A stretch of 64,000 bases of DNA from Paracoccaceae bacterium (GTDB taxonomy: Bacteria > Pseudomonadota > Alphaproteobacteria > Rhodobacterales > Rhodobacteraceae). The DNA is taken from positions 978,136 through 1,042,135 of the forward strand of contig JAWPMR010000001.1 of the NCBI GenBank assembly GCA_033344815.1, given 5' to 3'. Of the stretch, positions 28,729 through 38,033 are shown in pieces (position 1 is the stretch's first letter; the number at the start of each line of letters is the position of its first letter). Made by a program: the position numbers and the translations under genes. The notes under the pieces are model-generated. The model did not search any database, was not told the origin of the DNA, and saw only the letters and a program-made list of their open reading frames with translations.

Positions 28729-30471
28729 CTATCGCATTTCCTCAGCCGGTGTAACACCAAGAATACCAAGACCGGCTGCAATTACAACGCTCGTAGCCCG
28801 CGCCAGCGCGATTTTCGCCGTTGTGACTTTTGGGTCATCCTGCACAAAGCGCAATGAGGTCACATCATTCCCCTTGTTCCAGAGCGCGTGAAACGTGCCT
28901 GCCAGCTCGTAAAGATAAAACGCCACCCTGTGCGGTTCATTGCTGCGTGCAGCCGTTTCAACCAAGCGGGGCCACTCGGCAAGCTTGGCCGCAAGCCCCA
29001 ATTCGGCAGCATGATCCAAAAGGCTCAGATCCGCGTCCTGCAAGGCAGCCGCATCCACAGCCATACCCGCCTCGCGCGCCCTGCGCATCACCGAGGCCAC
29101 CCGCGCATGGGCATATTGTACGTAAAATACTGGATTTTCGCGGCTTTGCTCCATGACCTTGTCAAAATCAAAATCAAGCATCGCATCATTTTTACGCGTC
29201 AGCATCACGAACCGGGTCACGTCCGGACCAACCTGATCAACCACGTCGCGCAGGGTCACAAAGGTCCCTGCCCGCTTGGACATCTTGAACGGCTCACCGT
29301 TCTTGAACAGTTTGACCAATTGCGTAAGTTTTATATCCAGCGTAACCGCGCCGCCGGATAATGCAGACACCGCAGCTTTCATCCGTTTGACGTAACCGCC
29401 ATGATCCGCACCAAAGATGTCAATCAACGCGTCATAGCCTCGGTTCACCTTATCGTAGTGATAGGCGATATCGGGCGCAAAATAGGTCCAGTTGCCATCC
29501 GATTTCTGCACCGGCCGGTCTACATCGTCACCGTGTTCAGTGGAGGCAAAAAGGGTTTGTTCGCGTGGCTCCCAATCCTCGGGCTTCTTACCCTTCGGAG
29601 GTTCCAACACGCCCTCATAAATGAGGCCTTTGCCGCGCAGATCCTCAATGGCCGCCTCGATCCGGCCCGTGCCATAAAGCGATTTTTCGGAGTAAAACAC
29701 ATCCATCTCAACGCCGAGCGCTTTGAGATCCGCCCGGATCAGATCCATCATCGCGTCGGTGGCAAAATTGCGCACGTCCTCGAGCCAGAACTGTTCGCCC
29801 TTGTCCAGATAGGCATCGCCAACCTTTTCCTTCAGCGACTCCCCCACTGCGATCAGATAGTCGCCCGGGTAGGTGCCATCGGGAAAGGCGACCTCTTGTC
29901 CGTGCGCTTCCAGGTAGCGCAGATAGACAGAGCGTGCGAGCACATCGACCTGCGCACCGCCATCGTTGATGTAATATTCCCGCGTCACATCATATCCGGC
30001 AAAATCCAGCAGGGACGCCAGCGCATCGCCGAAAACGGCACCGCGCGTATGGCCCACATGCAAGGGTCCGGTTGGGTTGGCCGACACATATTCAACATTG
30101 ACCTTTTTGCCCTGCCCCAAAGCGGCACGACCAAAATCTGTCCCTTCAGACAGCGCAGACGCGACAACGCCCTGCCAGACAGAGGCCGCAAGCCGCAGGT
30201 TCAAAAAACCGGGACCGGCCAACTCGGCAGTGGTGATACGCGCGTCCGCGCGCAACCGCGTCGCCAAAGCTTCCGCAATTTCGCGCGGCTTGAGACCTGC
30301 CGATTTGGCCAGAACCATCGCCGCATTGGTCGCCATATCGCCATGGGCAGGATCGCGTGGCGGCTCGACGGTCACATTGTCAAACGCAAGGCCCTCAGGC
30401 AACTGGCCAGCTGCAACCATCTCCTGCAAACAGTCCAATACAAAGGCGCGGATATCAGCGAAGAGGTTCAT
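28729..30471 (-). CDS. argS: arginyl-tRNA synthetase
   Basis: 580 residues. Class I enzyme that charges tRNA-Arg. The N-terminal additional domain is present; the HIGH motif appears as '[19 protein letters not shown]', and KMSKS as '[13 protein letters not shown]'. The C-terminal DALR anticodon-binding helix bundle ends with '[18 protein letters not shown]'. It begins the minus-strand block argS-SPOR-nagZ-scpA-scpB. Confidence 0.97.
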   Translation of the reverse strand: MNLFADIRAFVLDCLQEMVAAGQLPEGLAFDNVTVEPPRDPAHGDMATNAAMVLAKSAGLKPREIAEALATRLRADARITTAELAGPGFLNLRLAASVWQGVVASALSEGTDFGRAALGQGKKVNVEYVSANPTGPLHVGHTRGAVFGDALASLLDFAGYDVTREYYINDGGAQVDVLARSVYLRYLEAHGQEVAFPDGTYPGDYLIAVGESLKEKVGDAYLDKGEQFWLEDVRNFATDAMMDLIRADLKALGVEMDVFYSEKSLYGTGRIEAAIEDLRGKGLIYEGVLEPPKGKKPEDWEPREQTLFASTEHGDDVDRPVQKSDGNWTYFAPDIAYHYDKVNRGYDALIDIFGADHGGYVKRMKAAVSALSGGAVTLDIKLTQLVKLFKNGEPFKMSKRAGTFVTLRDVVDQVGPDVTRFVMLTRKNDAMLDFDFDKVMEQSRENPVFYVQYAHARVASVMRRAREAGMAVDAAALQDADLSLLDHAAELGLAAKLAEWPRLVETAARSNEPHRVAFYLYELAGTFHALWNKGNDVTSLRFVQDDPKVTTAKIALARATSVVIAAGLGILGVTPAEEMR

Positions 30472-30637
30472 CGTTGGGTCCCTATAGAAGCTCAGCGCGG
30501 TTTATCACGCCCAAAGGTCGGGTCAACCGCGCAAGATGGAAGCATCCTGGCTGGACCTACCGTCCATTGGACAAATCGCCCTAGATGACACCATCACGAT
30601 AACCCGCCGGGGCACCCGAGGATGTATCCCTTGTGGC

Positions 30638-31774
30638 TCAAGGTATCAGGCGTTCATGTTCCTGCAGGGCAAACCGATCCGTCATGCCAGAAATGTAATC
30701 TGATACGATCCGGGCCAAAGCAGTCTCGCCCTTGGCCGCTTCGACGTCCTTGCGCCATTGCTTGGGCAGTTGATCCGGGTGAGCCATGAAATAAGGGAAA
30801 AGTTCATTGACGACCTGGGTCACCTGTCCGCGCATTTCGACCACACTCGGCGCGCGATACATACGGTCAAACAGAAAGGACCTGATTACTTTGAGATCGG
30901 CAAAAACATCATCAGAGAACCGGATCATTGTGCGCCCTGCGGAGCGAATATCATCCACCGACTGCGGTTGCAGTTCCATCAGTCGAGTCTCTGCAAAGTG
31001 GATGACGTCCTCCACCAATACGCCAAAAAACCGGCGCAGGGCCTCGTGGCGACGGCGATAATAATTGAGCCCCGGATAGATCCCGTCCACCTCTTCAAAA
31101 CAGGCATTCAGGATTGGCAAGGCAGCCAGTTCGTCCGTGGAAAACAGCTCTGCGCGCAAACCGTCATGCAAATCATGGTGATTGTAGGCAACATCATCGG
31201 CTATTGCGGCGACCTGCGCTTCGGCACTGGCATATGTCTCCAGCTCAAGATCGTATCGATCGTTGTATTCCTCCAGAGCCCAGGGGATCTTGCCAGTAAC
31301 GGGTCCGTTGTGCTTGGCCAGTCCTTCAAGCGTGTCCCAGGTCAGGTTCAACCCGTCAAAATCAGCATAGTGACGCTCCAGATTTGTCACGATCCGAATT
31401 GCCTGCGCATTATGGTCAAACCCGCCGTAGGGTTGCATCAGGGAAGACAGAGCATCTTCACCGGTATGACCAAATGGCGTGTGACCCAAATCATGTGCCA
31501 AAGCCACGGCTTCCGTGAGTTCAGGATTAAGCTGCAAGGCCCCGGCGATGGTGCGCGCGACCTGCGCGACCTCAATCGAGTGGGTCAGGCGCGTGCGATA
31601 ATAGTCGCCTTCATGTTCGATGAAGACCTGGGTCTTGTGCTTGAGCCGGCGGAAAGCGCTGGCGTGAATTATTCTATCCCGATCCCTTTGAAAACAGGAT
31701 CGAAACGTACTTTCCTCTTCCGGCACAAGGCGTCCCCGGCTGTGGCTCGGATTTGAGGCAAATTGAGCCGTCAT
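30638..31774 (-). CDS. dgt: deoxyguanosinetriphosphate triphosphohydrolase-like HD protein
   Basis: 378 residues. HD-domain enzyme that splits triphosphate from dNTPs. The metal ligands are visible in 'TRLTHSIEVAQVARTIAG' and 'VALAHDLGHTPFGHTGEDAL'; 'ADDVAYNHHDLHDGLRA' adds the later His/Asp. 'STFRSCFQRDRDRIIHASAF' is the usual Dgt N-terminus. Shorter than E. coli Dgt, as is common for the type 2 subgroup. It is divergent from the HesB/IscA gene by 83 bp. Confidence 0.92.
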   Translation of the reverse strand: MTAQFASNPSHSRGRLVPEEESTFRSCFQRDRDRIIHASAFRRLKHKTQVFIEHEGDYYRTRLTHSIEVAQVARTIAGALQLNPELTEAVALAHDLGHTPFGHTGEDALSSLMQPYGGFDHNAQAIRIVTNLERHYADFDGLNLTWDTLEGLAKHNGPVTGKIPWALEEYNDRYDLELETYASAEAQVAAIADDVAYNHHDLHDGLRAELFSTDELAALPILNACFEEVDGIYPGLNYYRRRHEALRRFFGVLVEDVIHFAETRLMELQPQSVDDIRSAGRTMIRFSDDVFADLKVIRSFLFDRMYRAPSVVEMRGQVTQVVNELFPYFMAHPDQLPKQWRKDVEAAKGETALARIVSDYISGMTDRFALQEHERLIP

Positions 31775-31857
31775 TTTTGGCTGGTCCTTGTGGCCTGTCC
31801 TGAGAGTTTCTATATTGCACGCGAAGCCTTAATGAAACCGCTTGAGAGAGCACGCAC

Positions 31858-32181
31858 ATGCAACTTCCTCCGACTGTCACACCCCGCGCCTTCGACCGCC
31901 TCGTTGAAATTGGTGCCGCGATTGAGGGAAAAGCTTTGCGGATCGCTGTGGAAGGCGGCGGATGTTCCGGATTTCATTACGAAATTGCGCTGGATGATCC
32001 GCGCGAGGATGATTTGGTTTTGGAAGGATCCGGACAAAAAGTTGTCGTTGATGCGGTGTCCCTGCCGTTTCTCGGCGGTGCCACAATTGATTTCACGGAA
32101 GAACTGATTGGTGCTCGCTTCGTGATCGACAATCCGAATGCGTCGAGCTCATGTGGATGCGGCACGTCTTTTTCGATGTAA
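31858..32181 (+). CDS. HesB/IscA-family iron-sulfur carrier
   Basis: 107 residues. A-type carrier that delivers Fe-S clusters to target proteins. The three ligand cysteines are in place: C36 in 'GGGCSGFHY' and C99/C101 in 'SSSCGCGTSF'. ErpA and IscA cannot be separated by eye. It is a single gene. Confidence 0.93.
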   Translation: MQLPPTVTPRAFDRLVEIGAAIEGKALRIAVEGGGCSGFHYEIALDDPREDDLVLEGSGQKVVVDAVSLPFLGGATIDFTEELIGARFVIDNPNASSSCGCGTSFSM

Positions 32182-32227
32182 CTTTAAGTTCCATTCTTAA
32201 GGCATTGTTTCAAAATCGCTTTAGCGC

Positions 32228-33271
32228 CTAAGCACGGGAAAACCCCTCAAAGAATTCACCGAACCTGTCAGAGGATTGCTCGGCGCCGCTCAGGATGTCA
32301 ACGCCATCCACGCCGACGACATCCGTCATCGTTTCACGCATTCTTTCCCAGTCGCCGCTGCGCGCTGACCCTAAACTGAACATGTATTCCGACATGATGC
32401 GCAATGGGCCCGGCCTGTTTGTGCGGCGCGCGATATGCAATCCGTTTTCGCAAGGCGCGCCTGGGAAACTGCGGTGATCGGCAAGTTCGGCCCACCAAGA
32501 GGTTACCAAATAGGGATGATAGGCGTCGCTTTGTCCGTCGCCCGTCGCTTTCAACTGAAATTCGCCCATTTCTTGAACGATCCACTCTTCCCAGATCGCG
32601 CTTGGAATACGCCCTGCAAAGCGCAATGCAACACAGACCTCAGCCAGCAAATCGACATCCTGATCCAAATATGCAAGCAATCCGACGAATTCGAGGCTGG
32701 CAATTGCAGCCTCGTCCAGACTGGGATCCACAAGGCCGTAGTCGGACAGGTAAAACACAATGTGCGTTAATTCATAAGCCGCTTTTTTATTCGGTAGAAC
32801 AAAGGTTTCCGACCGGTTCATAAAGCGGTGAAGCCGTTCATTCAACGCCGGATCCATTAAATCCAATCCACGCCGGCGCATCAAACGAATTGCCTCGGCG
32901 CGCTGCAAATCCGAAAGCTCTGCCTCTGCCAACTCCGACTGTGCCGCCCAATGACACAGCGCCGTCCCTTTACCAGTTCCAATACCCAGATCCTCAAGGT
33001 CGAGACAGATCGAAATCAGGAATCTGTAATACTGCGGGAAAAACTTCAGCCTTTCCTCCAGCCCGGCATAAACGGGCACATAGGGCTCAAGCGCACCCTC
33101 GCCCAGCAGCGCTCCTGTGGCCGCCAGAACATTCAAGACTTCGGCGTTCTCCTTGAGCCAGAACACGTCTTCTTTGTTGCGTCGGTTGCAAGCAAAGTTG
33201 CGGATCAAAAGAGCCTGGCGCTCTGCCAGATTTGGCCTGTGCGGCAGACCCAGAGTGATTACGTTAGACAT
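32228..33271 (-). CDS. protein of unknown function paired with repeat peptide
   Basis: 347 residues, ATG with AAAGGAAG upstream. No signal peptide or membrane helix; mostly alpha-helical, acidic. Noticeable segments: 'TALCHWAAQSEL' (103-114), 'YELTHIVFYLSDYG' (166-179) with a T-H-x2-F-Y-x2-D-x-G pattern, and 'YHPYLVTSWWAEL' (251-263). I believe Rhodobacteraceae homologues carry a DUF label (DUF6902), and the ELTH-FY-D-G pattern recalls other helical DUF proteins, but this is memory, not search. It follows the 69-aa peptide gene by 90 bp across a hairpin and is probably co-transcribed. A role in modifying or handling the peptide is inferred from context only. Confidence 0.75.
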   Translation of the reverse strand: MSNVITLGLPHRPNLAERQALLIRNFACNRRNKEDVFWLKENAEVLNVLAATGALLGEGALEPYVPVYAGLEERLKFFPQYYRFLISICLDLEDLGIGTGKGTALCHWAAQSELAEAELSDLQRAEAIRLMRRRGLDLMDPALNERLHRFMNRSETFVLPNKKAAYELTHIVFYLSDYGLVDPSLDEAAIASLEFVGLLAYLDQDVDLLAEVCVALRFAGRIPSAIWEEWIVQEMGEFQLKATGDGQSDAYHPYLVTSWWAELADHRSFPGAPCENGLHIARRTNRPGPLRIMSEYMFSLGSARSGDWERMRETMTDVVGVDGVDILSGAEQSSDRFGEFFEGFSRA

Positions 33272-33315
33272 TGGGGGTTCTTCCTTTCAGCACTGGATCT
33301 GCCGCAAATGTTTGG

Positions 33316-33347
33316 CTGGCGCCAACACCTAAACCGGTTGGCGTCAG
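33316..33347 (-). terminator. hairpin between peptide gene and its partner
   Basis: Positions 33316-33326 and 33337-33347 pair as an 11-bp stem with one mismatch and a 10-nt loop. No U-run follows, so it may act as a partial terminator or RNA-stabilising element that raises peptide output over the downstream gene. Such intergenic hairpins are common after peptide-precursor genes. Confidence 0.5.
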
Positions 33348-33361
33348 CGAAGTCGCGGCCT

Positions 33362-33571
33362 TTACATGGAAGTCGTGAATAGACCTGTTTTGCCGCCTAC
33401 CAGAATGTTTTCTTCGACGTCCACTGAGGCGGAGGTGAACATTTCTGTGCCTGCGCCGCATGTAACAGAGGCAGAAGTGAACATTTCTGTTCCTGCACCG
33501 CTGTGAAGGTCATTTTCGGTGCCAGAAAACTCGTGAGCGGCTGGCACTGCGATCATTGCGTTCGTCTTCAT
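33362..33571 (-). CDS. 69-aa peptide with 14-residue tandem repeats
   Basis: ATG at 33571 preceded by AAAGGGA. Residues 1-24 form a leader-like region; residues 25-38 and 39-52 are two repeats, GAGTEMFTSASV followed by TC or DV; residues 59-69 (GGKTGLFTTSM) are a degenerate third copy. The two copies are encoded by 32-bp DNA segments differing at four third positions, all synonymous, so the peptide sequence itself is selected. Rich in Ser/Thr/Gly with a single Cys at 38 and no membrane helix or signal peptide. It could be a modified-peptide precursor or a small structural protein. I recall related small Rhodobacteraceae proteins under a DUF label (DUF6749) but cannot verify this. Confidence 0.75.
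   Translation of the reverse strand: MKTNAMIAVPAAHEFSGTENDLHSGAGTEMFTSASVTCGAGTEMFTSASVDVEENILVGGKTGLFTTSM
33426..33499. repeat. two 32-bp direct repeats inside peptide gene
   Basis: 33426-33457 and 33468-33499 match at 28 of 32 positions, period 42 bp (14 codons). All four differences fall on synonymous third positions. Confidence 0.9.
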
Positions 33572-33921
33572 AGTCTATCCCTTTCAAATGAAGTTTCGCG
33601 CCTTAACGCTTGCCCGTTTATCTAGAATTTCCAAGAATATTTCGCGTTAAGAATGTGTTAACCACTTGTTATCCACAGGAGAAATCTCAGATACCGACCC
33701 CAAGTCTCACAGAACTCACTTGTGCAAACTTCGTTAATTTTTTTTTATCCACAGTCGCCAAATCTGTGGATATTAACCATTTGGGGGATGCGGGCGTTAA
33801 CCTTTAACGAGAATCAGGTGCAAACTGCGCGTCGGTATGGCCCGGATTTGACGGCCAAGTCTCTTGCTCTGCTCCAAAGCTTGGGCGATAGCTGGCGGGG
33901 TCGGACAATGGGAGCGTTCAC
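33572..33921. promoter_or_regulatory. AT-rich spacer with CtrA-type site and DnaA-box-like sequences
   Basis: 350 bp between the divergent peptide gene and xthA. It contains TTAA-N7-TTAAC at 33647-33662 (the CtrA full-site pattern), TTATCCACA at 33669-33677 and 33745-33753 (exact DnaA-box consensus) and TGTGGATAT at 33764-33772 (one mismatch, opposite strand). No supported gene. It is probably a shared regulatory region. Confidence 0.55.
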
Positions 33922-34704
33922 ATGAAAATCGCCACATTCAATATCAACGGTATCAAAGCACGCATCAATGCCTTGCCGCAATGGCTTGATGAGGCCCAGC
34001 CCGACATCGCACTGTTGCAGGAAATCAAGTCAGTCGATGACGCCTTCCCCACCGAGATTTTTGAGGAGCGTGGCTACAACGTCGAAACCCACGGCCAGAA
34101 GGGTTTCAATGGTGTTGCCATACTGTCAAAACACCCGCTTGAAGATGTCACCCGTGGCCTGCCCGGTGATGACAGTGACGAACAGGCGCGCTGGATCGAA
34201 GCGACCGTCATGGGCGATACGCATCCCATCAGAGTTTGTGGGCTTTATCTACCGAATGGCAATCCAGCACCGGGACCTAAATATGAGTACAAACTCGACT
34301 GGATGGCGCGGCTCTTGACACACGCAGAACGCCTGTTGGCCGAGGAGACACCGTTCTTGATGGCGGGGGATTACAACATTATCCCACAGGCAGAAGACGC
34401 CGCGACGCCCGATACCTGGCGTGAGGATGCTCTTTTTCGATCCGAAAGCCGAGCGGCATTTCGCAAATTGCTCAATCTCGGCCTCACCGAGGCGTTTCGC
34501 GCCCGCACACAAGGCCCGGGACATTACAGCTTTTGGGATTATCAGGCCGGTGCCTGGAACCGGAACAACGGTATTCGCATTGACCACTTTCTCTTATGCC
34601 CCCAAGCGGCGGATATGCTCACCGACTGCGCGATCGACAAAGATGTGCGCGGGCGCGACAAACCTTCCGATCACGTGCCAGTCTGGGTCAATCTGGCCGC
34701 CTGA
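33922..34704 (+). CDS. xthA: exodeoxyribonuclease III
   Basis: 260 residues. AP endonuclease/3'-exonuclease of base-excision repair. Catalytic segments: 'IATFNINGIKAR', 'LLQEIKS' (metal Glu), 'FNGVAILSKHP', 'MAGDYNIIP', 'IRIDHFLL' and final 'DKPSDHVPVWV' with the catalytic His. Length is normal. It is separated from the peptide operon by the AT-rich spacer. Confidence 0.95.
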   Translation: MKIATFNINGIKARINALPQWLDEAQPDIALLQEIKSVDDAFPTEIFEERGYNVETHGQKGFNGVAILSKHPLEDVTRGLPGDDSDEQARWIEATVMGDTHPIRVCGLYLPNGNPAPGPKYEYKLDWMARLLTHAERLLAEETPFLMAGDYNIIPQAEDAATPDTWREDALFRSESRAAFRKLLNLGLTEAFRARTQGPGHYSFWDYQAGAWNRNNGIRIDHFLLCPQAADMLTDCAIDKDVRGRDKPSDHVPVWVNLAA

Positions 34705-36060
34705 GAATTCACAGAAACCACGCGCGCCCACATAAACAATTTGTTCCTTGGGATCACCCCGATGTGCTGTCGGCCCGACCCTCAAAGGAGATTTATTGAA
34801 AACGCAAATGCTGCACGGACGGATTGCAACACCAACTCGGCCAGCCCAAAGCAGCCATGCAAACGTTCTGCCGGCATAGCCTGAGCCAATCGCTCTTGAG
34901 CAAAATGCGCAAGATCGGCAACCGGTCGGGGATCCGCGTCTCTCGCAACGCAGCGCCGATCAAATGGCCACCGTCGCGCCACCGATCCAACGTGACAAAG
35001 TATTGGCCTTGGAGCCACGGACCTCGCCCATGACACACCTGGGTCAGACGCGTTTGGCAAGACCAGCGCTTCTAAGGGCAATCTGTCCAACTTTTATGAT
35101 ACCAAAGAAACGCAAGTACCTGCGATTTTGTCAAAAGTGTCGCAAGCCAGCGCCAAGGATCCAACCAAATTTTATTGCCGGGATCAAAACAGCGATAGAG
35201 CAGTTTTTGACCATCAGACATAATCCTGCAGGGTGGACACAAGGCCAGATTGACCGCGCGCGCTTCGATGAAACCAACGCTGCGAAAACATCCGTTTCGG
35301 CGTAAAACGATTGTGACAAAATCACCGCGGAACTCAGGTTTCCCATGGGCGAAATGACGATGGACCTCGGTTTCAGCAAAGTTAATGCGCAAATTCAGCG
35401 TGGGCACTGAGTCATATGCTGCGTAACCAAACGCTCTTTGACCAAGCCGAATTTTGTGGGTCTGACACATCCGACGATGTCTCAAACTTTGTTACTCTGT
35501 CTTCCGCAGATCCTGATGCGAAAGACATCCAACTCAGGGAAGACGACCTCAAATCTCCGGCCAAACTTGGCATAGAAGCGCCGAACGGACCTTCAAAAGG
35601 CAATTGGTTTGCCAACCTTTTTTGGGGGTGCTGTGACGGGAAATGCCAAATGACACAGTCTTTGGCCCAACTCGTCAAGATCAAGCTGTTTCGCGATTAT
35701 GATTGCAGGTCACACGAGACGGTGGCCTGCAACGACCCGGCGGCCAAGACTTAAAACACCACGGTGATAGTTTGATAGCAACCAATTTGGGACAAAGTCG
35801 AATTGCAAACATATCTGCGTGTAAGCCAGCCAATTTTGCTGAATTCGCCCGCCGTTGTCAGGATTCCGATGCGCAAGATGAGCGCATTGGTTTGGGCGTT
35901 CTGGGACGTTTTGAGCAAACAGAACAGTTGTCTCACATGATTTGCGCGGCCCGGCCACCGGACCAACCGAAGAGACCAGATCCCTTAATCACCGCGATTG
36001 GAAAGAATGGACACGCGTAAATGGCCTGACGATAACAGGGCGCAATATCCACCTATTCCG
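34705..36060. other. 1.36-kb region with no supported gene
   Basis: Several short frames exist on both strands (for example + 35416-35754 and - 34782-35090), but none has a motif, consistent codon bias or a good ribosome-binding site, and the stretch looks less GC-rich than its neighbours. It may be a decayed gene region. I cannot name the original content. Confidence 0.45.
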
Positions 36061-36648
36061 TTAAGCCTGCAGTTCAGCATCCCAATACAAGAAATCCATC
36101 CAGCTTTCGTGCAAGTGGCCCGGTGGAAATTTCCGACCCATGTTGCGCAGTTCTTCCGCGCCGGGTTGGCGTGGTGGTTTGCGCAGGTTCATGCCTGTCC
36201 GGTGCAAGGGTTTCGACCCCTTCTTGAGGTTGCACGGGCTACAAGCGGCTACGACGTTTTGCCAACTGGTCACACCACCGCTGGCACGCGGCACCACGTG
36301 GTCAAAGGTAAGTTCCCCTTTTGCGCCGCAATATTGGCAGCAGAATTCATCCCTCAGAAACAAATTAAAGCGCGTGAAGGCCACGCGCTTTTGAGGTTTT
36401 ACATAGTCTTTCAGAACGACGACGGAAGGTATCCTGATTTCCGTGCTCGGGCTGCGGACAATGTCGTCATATTCAGCGACGATATCCACCCGGTCCAACC
36501 ACGCGGCTTTGATGGCGTCCTGCCAGGGCCAAAGCGACAGAGGATAATAACTCAGTGGCCTGTAATCCGCATTCAGAACCAACGCGGGGCGGTGCCGCAG
36601 GCTCGCCGGGTTCCGGGTAAATTCAGTTCTGAAATTGCCATCCATCAT
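36061..36648 (-). CDS. HNH endonuclease
   Basis: 195 residues. A single HNH domain (about 80-150) with zinc cysteines in 'CQYCGAKG' and 'CSPCNLKKG' and the core 'LTFDHVVPRASGG'. N-terminal 'PALVLNADYRPLSYYPLSLW' is typical of a widespread housekeeping HNH group of unknown substrate. No toxin-immunity or restriction partner is adjacent. Two consecutive ATGs are possible starts. Confidence 0.9.
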   Translation of the reverse strand: MMDGNFRTEFTRNPASLRHRPALVLNADYRPLSYYPLSLWPWQDAIKAAWLDRVDIVAEYDDIVRSPSTEIRIPSVVVLKDYVKPQKRVAFTRFNLFLRDEFCCQYCGAKGELTFDHVVPRASGGVTSWQNVVAACSPCNLKKGSKPLHRTGMNLRKPPRQPGAEELRNMGRKFPPGHLHESWMDFLYWDAELQA

Positions 36649-36846
36649 TAAGCGTACCCTTTGCCGTTCCGCGTCCGGTCCGGCGTGTTCTTCGCGCCGA
36701 TAGGGTGACTATATCTCGTGGTTTGCATCTGGCAAGCCCCTCGTTGACCACAACATGTCGCAGGTTGCTTAGGCCGCTTAAGTAACGGGCACGTGACAGT
36801 TATCCACTGATGCGCCCGACCCTTAAAGGCCGGGCAAGTGTTGCCA

Positions 36847-37905
36847 CTACTCCGCGATAACGCCTGTGCGTTGTAGATGGGTCATGATCAGTTCAAAAAT
36901 GCGATCCTGTTGCGCTTCGCGTTCCGACATACCTTTAACGCAAACGATCTCATCGCCGGGTTCTTCGCGTTTCAGAATGTCATATCCACCCTCGACACAG
37001 ACACCCATGAAGTCGAAATGACCGACATCTTCCATTTCTTCATGGGTGACCCGCTCTGAAGGAAGCGCGCTTGCCAAAGCACGCGACTCAATGTCCTGCT
37101 CCAGCATGTCCTGCCGCCCCGACCCAAGTACCAATACCGGCATGTCAATCGCCGCCAGACTGGCAGGATCAAATGTTTGGGTTCCCCCCAAATCCAAAGG
37201 AATGACAGTGCGGATGCGTGGATCGGACCGGTCGCTTTGCAACAGCTCCAGATCATCCGGGCTGTGCCCCACTTTCCACATGTCCAGCGCCTGGCAATCA
37301 GGACGTTCCATAGCAGCCGAGCAGCTATCGTTGAAATGGGCCACATCGTGACGTGCACCTGCCGCCGCCATGACGGTATACCCCCCCAATGAGTGACCGA
37401 TTGCAGCAACCCGAGTGGGGTCCATATGATCCGCCACACGGGGATCGGTCAAAAGTCCGTCAAAACTGACGCTCAGATCCGTCGCACGCAGCCAAAGCTG
37501 ACGGGCCTGTTCCGGGTCACGTCCAAAGCTGGTGGTGCCGGGATGGTTCGGCATCACCGAGATGATGCCCTCAGCCGCCAGCCGTTTGGCGAGCCATGCC
37601 TGATTGAGCGAATTGCCGTACATGCCGTGCGAGATCAGAACCACCGGGAAAACGCCCGGTGCGATACGCGCATCCAAATGGCCAGAAACATCTCGCCACA
37701 CGGCACTGCCGCGCAACAACCCTTCCTCGCCTTCGGCCAGCGTTGGATACCAAAAATGTCCGGCCAGCGCGCGTTCGACCCTGGTGTGTGCGGCCTTGAA
37801 TTCGGCAACGGCAGGGCGAAACTCTTGCGCTTGGGCAAATCCCGGCACCAGCGTGATCAAAGCAAAGCTCAGACTGGCGGTCAGGGTGTAGAGTTGGCGT
37901 CTCAT
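36847..37905 (-). CDS. secreted alpha/beta hydrolase (dienelactone hydrolase-like)
   Basis: 352 residues from ATG 37905 (AAGGA upstream); an ATG at 37914 is also in frame. A signal peptide ('LTASLSFALITLVPGFAQAQ') precedes a hydrolase fold. 'PVVLISHGMYGN' is the oxyanion region, GHSLGG in 'VAAIGHSLGGYTVMAAAG' has the nucleophile Ser, and the later His is in 'DVGHFDFMG'. Several Cys residues could form disulfides in the periplasm. Substrate unknown; related proteins hydrolyse esters. It is divergent from the AraC-type gene by 128 bp, which may regulate it. Confidence 0.85.
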   Translation of the reverse strand: MRRQLYTLTASLSFALITLVPGFAQAQEFRPAVAEFKAAHTRVERALAGHFWYPTLAEGEEGLLRGSAVWRDVSGHLDARIAPGVFPVVLISHGMYGNSLNQAWLAKRLAAEGIISVMPNHPGTTSFGRDPEQARQLWLRATDLSVSFDGLLTDPRVADHMDPTRVAAIGHSLGGYTVMAAAGARHDVAHFNDSCSAAMERPDCQALDMWKVGHSPDDLELLQSDRSDPRIRTVIPLDLGGTQTFDPASLAAIDMPVLVLGSGRQDMLEQDIESRALASALPSERVTHEEMEDVGHFDFMGVCVEGGYDILKREEPGDEIVCVKGMSEREAQQDRIFELIMTHLQRTGVIAE

Positions 37906-38033
37906 GAAAAGCATCCTTTCATTGGTTGTCGTGATGCTCCTGACTTGAGCCGCTTTGCAATTTCAGGCAAGGAAGGGGCTGTCCTGAAAGCTGTTTCAGG
38001 ACAGATCGGCGCCGCTAAAGAGCAGGAAAGACA

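Noticed and set aside
29401-30588. 395-codon plus-strand frame opposite argS
   Set aside because: argS carries both synthetase signatures; this frame is a complement artefact.
33572-33921. replication origin at the DnaA boxes
   Set aside because: Three boxes alone do not define an origin; no dnaA, hemE, parAB or repABC lies nearby.
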